This document shows positions 57,884-64,000 of a stretch of DNA of 64,000 nt, piece after piece. Both the position numbers and the translations under genes were made by a program. This DNA comes from Pyrobaculum neutrophilum V24Sta (GTDB taxonomy: Archaea > Thermoproteota > Thermoprotei > Thermoproteales > Thermoproteaceae), in NCBI RefSeq assembly GCF_000019805.1, contig NC_010525.1, forward strand, positions 248,001 through 312,000, written 5' to 3'. The notes below the pieces were generated by a model. It worked only from the letters and a program-made list of their open reading frames with translations, did not search any database and had not been told where the DNA came from. Position 1 is the first letter of the stretch. Each line of letters opens with the position of its first letter.

Positions 57884-58411
57884 TTATTTATATCTACTAC
57901 AGCTGTGGTGTGTCCCTTCTGGAAACTTTAGTAGCGGTCTAATCGTTTCTTCTACCGCGGGAGGTAGCCTCAGCCGGTCGAGCTGAGTTATTATATAGGC
58001 TTGGCTGGCAACCCAGTCGCATATATATGCTTCTCTTATAGTAAAGCTCAGCTTCTGTATTGCGGCTCCAAGCGCGGCTAGGTAAAACGTTGCGGCTGTG
58101 TCGCCTAGTCCTACCCCCCAGATCTTTCTAACTGCGTCAAGCCAGCGGGGGTCTTCCTCTTCTACAAGGAGGGCTATGGCCCCCTTCACTGTGGCTTGGT
58201 AGCCTCTGCCTGCCGGGAGGATCAAGCGATTTTTGGCGAGGGCATAGACGGCGCGGTAGACGGCAGAAGTGCTTAACTCCACCTCTTTTGCCACGGCGTA
58301 TGGGGTAAGCGGCTTGGGCCAACGCTCTACGTATCTCTTCAGTACGGGGCGCCACCCCTCCGGCAGAGGCGGTGTGAGGTCTTGCCAAAAATATCTAATG
58401 AGTCCAAGCAT
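57884..58411 (-). CDS. Winged-helix transcription regulator
   Basis: 175 residues. LTPYAVAKEVELSTSAVYRAVY near residue 35 is a helix-turn-helix with wing ALAKNRLILPAGRG. The C-terminal domain is helical with Cys at about 129 and 171 (CSRYK at the end). Divergent from the molybdopterin oxidoreductase operon, which it probably controls through the TACAAAATGTA-like element and GTAC sites in the gap. Confidence 0.72.
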   Translation of the reverse strand: MLGLIRYFWQDLTPPLPEGWRPVLKRYVERWPKPLTPYAVAKEVELSTSAVYRAVYALAKNRLILPAGRGYQATVKGAIALLVEEEDPRWLDAVRKIWGVGLGDTAATFYLAALGAAIQKLSFTIREAYICDWVASQAYIITQLDRLRLPPAVEETIRPLLKFPEGTHHSCSRYK

Positions 58412-58581
58412 AGGTTAATTTAGCTCTTTATATAAATCCTTTTCGTTTATACGTATTGTACAGTTTTTATATCTCTTGTACTCTTTATTTATATTTTGTA
58501 ATTGATATATAACTTATGTACACTATTCTTTCGGATATAAAAATAATAAATTTTTTAAAACTATGACAACCATCTTTTCCA
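58412..58581. promoter_or_regulatory. Divergent control region of the Mo-oxidoreductase operon
   Basis: AT-rich. TATATTTTGTA at 58490-58500 matches the TACAAAATGTA element (in reverse) with one change; TTGTAC occurs at 58456 and 58476 and TGTACA near 58516. ATTTTTTAAAAC (about 58549-58560) is the plus-strand TATA box for ATG 58582. Confidence 0.5.
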
Positions 58582-60999
58582 ATGGCGACCAATAGGCGCG
58601 ACTTTATAAAACTCTCTGCGACAACTTTAATTACAACTTCTACACTTGGCGTATTTACATATGGAAGTACACATGAGACAACTAGCTCGTTGACTTTTGA
58701 AAAAGTAGTTCCCGTTATGTGTGGGGCATGTGGCGCAGGTTGTGGTCTCTTATATATAGAGCGGGGGGGCCGCCGTTATTTATTACCCAACTCTGGACAC
58801 CCATCGCCTGGCCTATGCGCAAGAGCGGCTTCGGCACTTCAGATGTGGAACCACCCCCTCCGTCTCAAGAGGCCTCTGAAACGTGTCGAGAGCGGCTTCG
58901 TGGAGGTCGACTGGGACACGGCCTTGAACGAAATCGCAGCAAAGCTTAAGGACATCGTTTCGAAGTACGGCCCCGAGAGCGTAGTGATCACAAGACACGA
59001 CGTCCACTCCTGGTTCCTCCCACTCTTCGCCGCGTTGATCGGAACGCCGAATCTCATAGGCCACGAGGGGACGTGTCACTCCGCCTCGACGGCGGCGAGA
59101 AGGGCTGTGTTAGGTGCGAGCGGGCCTCCGACGGTAGATCCCGATTATAGAAATGTAAAATATCTAGTGTTGCTAGGCCGTGTTTTAGATGCAGCTATGG
59201 GACATGTGAGGAGTTTAGCCAAGGCTAGAGAGAGGGGGGCAAAGATCGTTGTTATAGATCCTAGAGCTCCTAACATTGCCTTTGGCGCTGTGGAATGGGT
59301 GCCGATTATTCCTGGGACCGATGCTGTTTTTCTAGCCTCTATGGCCTATGTGATAATTTCAAAGAAGTTGTATGATGTAGAATTTCTTAAGTTTTATACG
59401 AACGCGCCTATGTTAATAAAGCCAGATGGCAAACCTCTGAGAGGCAAGGAGATAGGTGTTGAGGCAGACTACGTCGTGTGGGATAACGCGACACAAGCAC
59501 TGGCGCCGCTTGGAAAAGCAAAGGACCCCGCTCTTGAGCTTACAGACGAGGTAAGACAGAAGCTAGGCGGGGCTAAGACCGTCTTCGAGCTGTTTAGAGA
59601 ACGTGTTTCTAAATACCCGCCCGAGAAGGCTTCTGAAATTACAGGAGTGTCGGCTGAGGTAATTACTAAAATTGCAGAAGAGTTTGCAAAAAACAAGGGC
59701 GTTATTGAAGATGGATGGTTTACCTCAAGAAATGGCAATGAATTTGATACATACCGCCTAGTCCTCATCTTAAACGCCTTAGTTGGCAACATAGATAAAC
59801 AAGGCGGCCTTTGTTTCCAAGAGTCAGCTAAGTACCCAAATGTGTGTGACCCCGTGGGACCTGACATTATGACAGTTACCGGCATGAAAATACCTACGCC
59901 GACTGCCAAGAGAATAGATACATCAAAATACCCGCTAGCTGTTTCGACGTTTAACGCAGTGTATGACGCAATTTTAGCTGGAGAGAATATAAAGGCGCTG
60001 TTTATAGTTGGGACTGCCCCTCTACAGAGAGATACCAACTACCAGAGGGCGGTGGAGGCGTTAAAGAAATTGGAGCTGGTAGTTGCGATCGACATCTTTC
60101 CGCATGACCATGTGGACTACGCCCACTACATCCTCCCCGATCTTATGTTTCTAGAAAGGGAGGAGGTGGCGGTCGTTAAGTGGACTCTCCACGCTGCTAT
60201 CCAGATGTCGCATAAGGCTCTCGACCCGCCGCCGGGCGTAGACGCCAGACATGCTCCATGGATCTTGATGGAGATCATGAGAAGGGCCTTTCCGGAGAGG
60301 GCTAAGCTTGTTGGCTACGACGAGAGATATGCCGACCCCCACGCCTTTGAGGAGTGGGAGAGGCAGCTGGTGGAAGCCGCACTGAAGAAGGTGGCCGACG
60401 CGTTTAAGATGCCGCTGGACGAGATCAAACGGCAACTAGAGGAGAAGGGGTTCGTGGTGCTGAAGCGCAAGGAGTACGGCGTTAGGCCCTACAAGACGAA
60501 GCTCGGCACGCCCACTGGCTTGGTGGAGATATACTCTTTCACTGCGCTTAAATACGGCCTCGACCCCCTCCCCGACTATAGACCTCCGCTGTATACCCCG
60601 CCGAAAGCTCCCAACGAGTTCTACCTAGTCAACGGGAAGGATCAGGTGGTTTCTGCACACTTCGCCTTTACGCCAAACGCCAGGTTCCTCGCCGATAGAT
60701 CTGTCTGGATGAATCCAAAAGATGCGGAACGTCTGGGTATAAGAGACGGCGATGTGGTAGAGCTCGAGGGTATCGACACAGGTTTTAAAGCTGTGGCTAG
60801 AGTCAAAGTGACAAATAGAGTTAGGGAGGGGGTTCTCTTCACGTATTCCTTCATAGGAGGCAGGAGATCTGGCTTTATTAACGGCGACCTCGCTTGGCTG
60901 AGGGAGGGCGTTAACCCGCAGTGGTTCGCCACTGGGAAGATAGAGCCGGTGGTTGGGTCCGCCCCCACCAACGCCACGGTTAGGGTGAGGAGGCTATGA
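58582..60999 (+). CDS. Tat-exported molybdopterin oxidoreductase, thiosulfate/polysulfide/tetrathionate reductase type
   Basis: 805 residues. Twin-arginine signal NRRDFIKLSATTLITTSTLG at residues 4-23, so the enzyme acts outside. The [4Fe-4S] cluster uses CGACGAGC near residue 47 and GLCARAASALQMWNHPLR near 76. GHEGTCHSASTAAR near residue 152 is where the Mo-ligand Cys is expected. Later parts RGNGNEFD-like SRNGNEFDTYRL, DIFPHDHVDYAHYILPDLMFLE, and ARFLADRSVWMNP match the PhsA/PsrA/TtrA branch of the DMSO reductase family. With the Fe-S and cytochrome b subunits it could reduce a sulfur oxyanion or polysulfide. Substrate cannot be told from sequence; arsenate is less likely. Confidence 0.88.
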   Translation: MATNRRDFIKLSATTLITTSTLGVFTYGSTHETTSSLTFEKVVPVMCGACGAGCGLLYIERGGRRYLLPNSGHPSPGLCARAASALQMWNHPLRLKRPLKRVESGFVEVDWDTALNEIAAKLKDIVSKYGPESVVITRHDVHSWFLPLFAALIGTPNLIGHEGTCHSASTAARRAVLGASGPPTVDPDYRNVKYLVLLGRVLDAAMGHVRSLAKARERGAKIVVIDPRAPNIAFGAVEWVPIIPGTDAVFLASMAYVIISKKLYDVEFLKFYTNAPMLIKPDGKPLRGKEIGVEADYVVWDNATQALAPLGKAKDPALELTDEVRQKLGGAKTVFELFRERVSKYPPEKASEITGVSAEVITKIAEEFAKNKGVIEDGWFTSRNGNEFDTYRLVLILNALVGNIDKQGGLCFQESAKYPNVCDPVGPDIMTVTGMKIPTPTAKRIDTSKYPLAVSTFNAVYDAILAGENIKALFIVGTAPLQRDTNYQRAVEALKKLELVVAIDIFPHDHVDYAHYILPDLMFLEREEVAVVKWTLHAAIQMSHKALDPPPGVDARHAPWILMEIMRRAFPERAKLVGYDERYADPHAFEEWERQLVEAALKKVADAFKMPLDEIKRQLEEKGFVVLKRKEYGVRPYKTKLGTPTGLVEIYSFTALKYGLDPLPDYRPPLYTPPKAPNEFYLVNGKDQVVSAHFAFTPNARFLADRSVWMNPKDAERLGIRDGDVVELEGIDTGFKAVARVKVTNRVREGVLFTYSFIGGRRSGFINGDLAWLREGVNPQWFATGKIEPVVGSAPTNATVRVRRL

Positions 61000-61661
61000 C
61001 GCGGCTAGTCCTCCTCTGGGATCGCTCAAGATGTGTAGCTTGTGGCGCTTGTGTTGTAGCATGTAACGCCGCTAATTATAATAGTAGTGGCGAAATGAAT
61101 AAAATGTGGGGGTGGCTTAAAAGCAATATTAAAATGGTCGAAGTTAAATCAGGGCCTAAACCAACGTTATATCTTGTCTATTGTCAACACTGCGATAAGC
61201 CGTATTGCGTTGCAACATGTCCTACAAATGCTCTGTATAAAGATAGAGATGGCTTAGTAAAACTACGGGAGAGCTCTTGTATAGGCTGTAAATACTGTTT
61301 AGCCGCTTGTCCATATGGAGCGGTGTGGTGGGATGAGAAAAATAACAAACCTGCGAAGTGTGTGGGGTCTGAATGTTTAAGAAGAGTATCAGAGGGGTTA
61401 AGACCTGTATGTGCAGAGGTCTGTCCCTCCGGCGCGTTGGTATTTGGAGATATAGAGAGTCCCTCTAGTGAGGTATCACAGAGATTTACTAAGGGAGAAT
61501 ACATTAAGCCGCCAGAAGACGAGGGGACAAAAGCCGTTATAGAGACGAGAAGTACGTTAAAATCATTAACTACAGCAGGAGGCGCGGCGCTCGCTGGCGC
61601 CCTCGCCGTGTTGGGCTTAGCCGCCTGGCGGCGGGAGAGAGTACAGGAGAAAAAACAATAG
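60996..61661 (+). CDS. Electron-transfer Fe-S subunit with membrane anchor (PsrB/DmsB-like)
   Basis: 221 residues. Four Cys sets: CVACGACVVACNAAN near residue 9, CQHCDKPYCVATCPTNAL near 55, CIGCKYCLAACPYGA near 86 and KCVGSECL with CAEVCPSGALVFGD near 112-140. That pattern carries four [4Fe-4S] clusters. A C-terminal helix (GAALAGALAVLGLAAW, about residues 195-211) fixes it to the membrane, unusual for PsrB but seen in FdhB/HybA-like subunits. Overlaps the catalytic gene by four bases. Confidence 0.9.
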   Translation: MTRLVLLWDRSRCVACGACVVACNAANYNSSGEMNKMWGWLKSNIKMVEVKSGPKPTLYLVYCQHCDKPYCVATCPTNALYKDRDGLVKLRESSCIGCKYCLAACPYGAVWWDEKNNKPAKCVGSECLRRVSEGLRPVCAEVCPSGALVFGDIESPSSEVSQRFTKGEYIKPPEDEGTKAVIETRSTLKSLTTAGGAALAGALAVLGLAAWRRERVQEKKQ

Positions 61662-61694
61662 AAAAGTTTTTAAACTTCTACCTAGCTATTATAC

Positions 61695-62402
61695 ATGGAT
61701 AAAGTAGAAGTTGTAAGTATCGGGTATAGGATAGCCCACCACTGGAATTTGCTTTTGTTTACTGTGTTGGCGATAACTGGGGGCGCCCTATTCGCCATCG
61801 AGGTGCTGGCCCCGCTGGTGTACGCCGTGGGCGCCCCCCTGGCGGCGGCTGTGGGCACCGACGCCGTCACGGCGGGGGCGCAGCTACTGAGGACATCCCA
61901 CAGATTTCTGGGGCACATATGGGGGGCGTTGCTCCTGGTGTACGCCGTCAATCTGCTATTCTTTAGAAAGGTGAGGATTTTCGACGCCCTCCGCAAGCCG
62001 CTTGGCCGGCAGATTAGGGAGGCTAAGGCGCTGGCGGGGCACTACCTCCTCGGCAGGCCGCTTCCCGAGGACGTCAAGGCGTCTATGGAGAGGCACAACG
62101 TGTTCGTTGCCTACATGGCGCTTCTGCTTATCGCGTCCGTGGTCCTCCTCTCCATAAGCGGCGTGGCGCTTGTCTATAGAGATGCCCTTGGCCTATCTGT
62201 GGAAGAGGCGAGGCTTATGCTGTTGCTACACGACGTCGGCTTCGCCCTTGGGCTACTCTTCGTGGCGCTCCACGTGTTCGCCGTGTTGCACCCCGCCAAC
62301 AGGCCGTTGCTCAACGCCATGTTCGGCGACGGGACCATCCCACTAGACTGGGCAAAAACACACATGCCAAACTACCTGAGGAGACGTGGAGCCGCTGTGT
62401 AA
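61695..62402 (+). CDS. Cytochrome b561/FdhI-like membrane subunit
   Basis: 235 residues, four helices. HHWNLLLFTVLAITGGALF near residue 14, LRTSHRFLGHIWGALLLVYA near 66, ERHNVFVAYMALLLI near 132 and LHDVGFALGLLFVALHVFAVLHP near 176 place His on each helix, as in formate dehydrogenase gamma-type diheme subunits. It links the periplasmic-side Mo enzyme to quinones. ATG 61695 lies 33 bases after the Fe-S subunit stop, and TTTTTAAACT (61666-61675) suggests an extra promoter. Confidence 0.85.
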   Translation: MDKVEVVSIGYRIAHHWNLLLFTVLAITGGALFAIEVLAPLVYAVGAPLAAAVGTDAVTAGAQLLRTSHRFLGHIWGALLLVYAVNLLFFRKVRIFDALRKPLGRQIREAKALAGHYLLGRPLPEDVKASMERHNVFVAYMALLLIASVVLLSISGVALVYRDALGLSVEEARLMLLLHDVGFALGLLFVALHVFAVLHPANRPLLNAMFGDGTIPLDWAKTHMPNYLRRRGAAV

Positions 62403-62593
62403 ATAATCACTTTTTCCTATAGTTTTAATAACGTGCCCCGCCTTTTAGGCGGGGTTTCTCCTCACGCCTCTCTTCATTGAGGGCCAAGTCTCTTCCACGA
62501 CTTCACGTCCGAGCTCCGGCCGGCCCTCTCTAAGACATCGCTCATTTAATCAACACGCGGGATTAGCAGAGTGAAGCAAGTTCTATTGTAGAG
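62403..62593. other. Border region of the sulfur island with IS605-type hairpin
   Basis: CCCCGCC-TTTTA-GGCGGGG at 62436-62454 is a strong hairpin, followed by TTTCTC; it may terminate the operon or be an IS200/IS605-type end (compare 16118-16131). The sequence becomes GC-rich after it. No gene seen up to 62593. Confidence 0.45.
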
Positions 62594-62752
62594 GTGTGTC
62601 CCGCCGGCGACATCAACGATCAGTCTCGCGGAGACTGGTATGTGGCGAAGGCTACTGGAGGTCAAGGGCCTAAGTACTTTGTGGACGGTGACATATTGGA
62701 AAGAACAAAGAAGGAGGTGGAGAGTGGAAAAGCCTTATCGTCGGTGAAATGA
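62594..62752 (+). CDS. Possible small or truncated gene of unknown function
   Basis: 52 residues from GTG 62594 to TGA 62750-62752, and the frame is open for eight codons before that. The translated sequence is well mixed (VCPAGDINDQSRGDWYVAKA, a GPKYFVDGDILERTKKEVE stretch) and does not look like a shadow frame. There is no convincing promoter. It could be the remaining C-terminus of a gene cut when the adjoining element or island inserted. Confidence 0.35.
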   Translation: MCPAGDINDQSRGDWYVAKATGGQGPKYFVDGDILERTKKEVESGKALSSVK

Positions 62753-62780
62753 TTGTTTTAAATATGGGCGGAGAGGGTCC

Positions 62781-63521
62781 GTGGTCGTGGCGGTCTCTGT
62801 CAAAGCCAGGGTGGCATCCCCGTGTCTCCTCACGGGCTGGTCCGGGTCGCTGGTGTACAACTTCTTTCTAACTGCCATTAGGAGGTCTGCTGAGCCCAAG
62901 GGGAGGGTCTACGCCCACCCCCTCTACTACGGCGGCGCGCCCGTCCTCTCGGGGCTGAACGGGTCCCAGAGGGCCTTCGAGCCGGGGGCCGCCTTCGAGC
63001 TCCGGGCCCTCCTCTCCGACCACGACGCGCGGCTTCTTCTGGACTCCCTCGCCGCAGAGCCCAGGGTGGAGGCCGGCTGCGTGTTCGAGGCGGTGGGGGT
63101 CGACATCGCGCCGGCCGACGGGAAGCTGGAGGAGGGCCACGGCATGGCCGCCGTCGACGTGGCGTTTTACCCCACCGCCTTCATGTTCCACGGGAGAGAC
63201 GTCCTCTACCCCTCACCCCAGAGGCTCGCCTACAGCCTAGCCAAGACTTACCGCCAGCTCTACGGCGTTGATCTAAAGGAGTTGGCTGACCGGGCCCCCA
63301 CGGCGCTGGAGCTCGTCGGCATGCGCGTCAGAACTGGGTGGCTTAACATAGGCGAAGCTAGGAAGGTGCCAGTATTCCACGGAAGAGCACGCCTAGCCAT
63401 ATATGGAGACGTCGGCAAGTGGCTATCCCTTCTAAAGCTGGGCGAGCTAACCGGCGTAGGAATTTCAAGAGCAATAGGGCTCGGCAAATACAGAATTGAA
63501 AAGGTGGAGATCCTCATATAA
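62781..63521 (+). CDS. cas6: CRISPR-associated endoribonuclease Cas6
   Basis: 246 residues from GTG 62781 (TTTTAAATA at 62755-62763 fits). Two RAMP-like ferredoxin folds; the C-terminal Gly-rich loop GVGISRAIGLGKYRIEKVEI matches the Cas6 G-loop (GxGxxRxxGxGxxxI). HxG-type active-site residues near residue 25-45 are not obvious; a His at residue 47 (AHPLYYG) is a candidate. No repeats or other cas gene are visible within the window on either side, so it may serve an array elsewhere. Confidence 0.82.
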   Translation: MVVAVSVKARVASPCLLTGWSGSLVYNFFLTAIRRSAEPKGRVYAHPLYYGGAPVLSGLNGSQRAFEPGAAFELRALLSDHDARLLLDSLAAEPRVEAGCVFEAVGVDIAPADGKLEEGHGMAAVDVAFYPTAFMFHGRDVLYPSPQRLAYSLAKTYRQLYGVDLKELADRAPTALELVGMRVRTGWLNIGEARKVPVFHGRARLAIYGDVGKWLSLLKLGELTGVGISRAIGLGKYRIEKVEILI

Positions 63522-63685
63522 TTTTTAACCCCCCAGATGTCCCCATGCTGATGGTCACATGGCGGAGTATAGCGTAGATGCCGCCGGACGCGGGACGCCG
63601 TAGCTAGCCCGGCGCAGGGCTTGCTCTAGAGACACCGCGGCGTGTGTGGCGGAGAAGAGTTATATAGGGACGGCGTTTTTCGGCC

Positions 63686-64000
63686 GTGCCGGTTCTGCTC
63701 AGGGCTAAGGCCCACGGGCTTGTTGTCACTGGGAAGAACCTTTGGTACGAGGGGTCGCTGACGTTGGGAAGAGACATAATGGAGGCCGCCGGGTTCTACC
63801 CCCTGGAGAGGGTGGAGGTCTACAACGTGACAAACGGCGCTAGGTTCTCCACATATGTTATACCGGGCGCCGCGGGGGAGGTGGTGCTCAACGGCGCCGC
63901 GGCGAGGCTCGGCGAGGTGGGCGATGTGCTCATCGTCGCCGCGTACGACTGCGTAGAGGACCCAACTGCCCACGTTGCGACAGTAGCCATATTCCAAGGC
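63686..64000 (+). CDS. panD: Aspartate 1-decarboxylase (pyruvoyl type), partial
   Basis: 105 residues from GTG 63686 to the window edge with no stop, so the end is missing. TTATATAGGG at 63659-63668 fits a leaderless start. YEGS near residue 21-24 is the self-cleavage site that makes the pyruvoyl group; an N-terminal Lys (K8) and NVTNGARFSTYVI near residue 50 with the conserved Arg follow, then VVLNGAAA and VGDVLIVAA, all as in bacterial PanD. It makes beta-alanine for the archaeal phosphopantothenate synthetase at 24825. Antisense to a spurious open frame. The gene is expected to end just outside the window. Confidence 0.9.
   Translation, partial: MPVLLRAKAHGLVVTGKNLWYEGSLTLGRDIMEAAGFYPLERVEVYNVTNGARFSTYVIPGAAGEVVLNGAAARLGEVGDVLIVAAYDCVEDPTAHVATVAIFQG

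Noticed and set aside
63626-63997. Minus-strand open frame of 123 codons at the right edge
   Set aside because: It is antisense to panD, whose motifs and promoter are clear.
1-64000. tRNA, rRNA and CRISPR arrays
   Set aside because: I looked for T-arm patterns and regular repeats in the gaps and found none that I could support; intron-containing tRNAs could be missed by eye.

Overview
The window looks like the chromosome of a hyperthermophilic crenarchaeon of the order Thermoproteales, most likely Pyrobaculum or a close relative. The grounds are a mostly GC-rich chromosome, dense operons with 4-base ATGA overlaps, many leaderless genes with a TATA-like box about 24-26 bases upstream of the start codon, archaeal coenzyme A and cobamide enzymes, C/D box guide RNA candidates, and a dissimilatory sulfite reductase cluster. 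Species assignment is inference.

Layout. 1-2.4 kb (minus): ECF-type vitamin transporter (membrane T component, fused ATPase, extra P-loop protein, ThiW-like S component). 2.7-3.4 kb: hemD. 3.6-15.1 kb: a near-complete anaerobic cobamide pathway, as a minus-strand operon (cobT, cbiE, cbtB, cbtA, cbiG, cobD, cobS, membrane protein) and a divergent plus-strand operon (cbiX-cbiC fusion, cbiH, cbiD, cbiT, cbiL, cbiF, cbiS). 15.4-21.8 kb: a secreted protein, ZIP metal transporter, large secreted protein, stomatin/NfeD pair, a molybdopterin oxidoreductase-like protein and two small membrane proteins. 22.4-25.6 kb: archaeal pantothenate/CoA genes (pantoate kinase, panE, panB, phosphopantothenate synthetase). 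26-28 kb: EamA transporter and a PIN-domain toxin-antitoxin locus. 28-32.4 kb: citramalate synthase and a bd-type oxidase that looks like CydA plus a CydA paralogue. 32.8-36.3 kb: CoxG-like protein, HdrB/HdrC-like Fe-S pair, radical SAM protein, DUF3782-like protein. 36.8-39.4 kb: HTH regulator, membrane protein and ABC exporter. 39.5-42.6 kb: AAA ATPase, Nramp transporter, MntR/DtxR-type regulator. 42.6-44.6 kb: cobA and cbiA.

From about 44.6 to 62.4 kb the sequence is visibly more AT-rich. It holds a dissimilatory sulfur-metabolism island: two DsrM/DsrK-like membrane modules, a radical SAM/SPASM protein, dsrA, dsrB, an unknown gene, dsrC, a YeiH-type transporter, a peroxiredoxin, several regulators and a Tat-exported molybdopterin oxidoreductase with its Fe-S and cytochrome b subunits. 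The window closes with a GC-rich stretch carrying cas6 without an array and the start of a bacterial-type aspartate decarboxylase gene, panD.

The genes fit together. HemD and CobA make the precursor of both siroheme (for DsrAB) and cobamides; CbiA could act in cobamide synthesis, in siroheme amidation, or both. PanD would supply beta-alanine to the archaeal phosphopantothenate synthetase encoded 38 kb away.

Repeated patterns stand out: three genes (cbiE, cimA, mntR) each broken by one missing G in a G run; a shared palindrome at the promoters of both divalent-metal transporters; a repeated TACAAAATGTA element across the sulfur island; paired 18-bp palindromes before an ATPase gene; and four C/D box RNA candidates, two of them antisense to gene ends.
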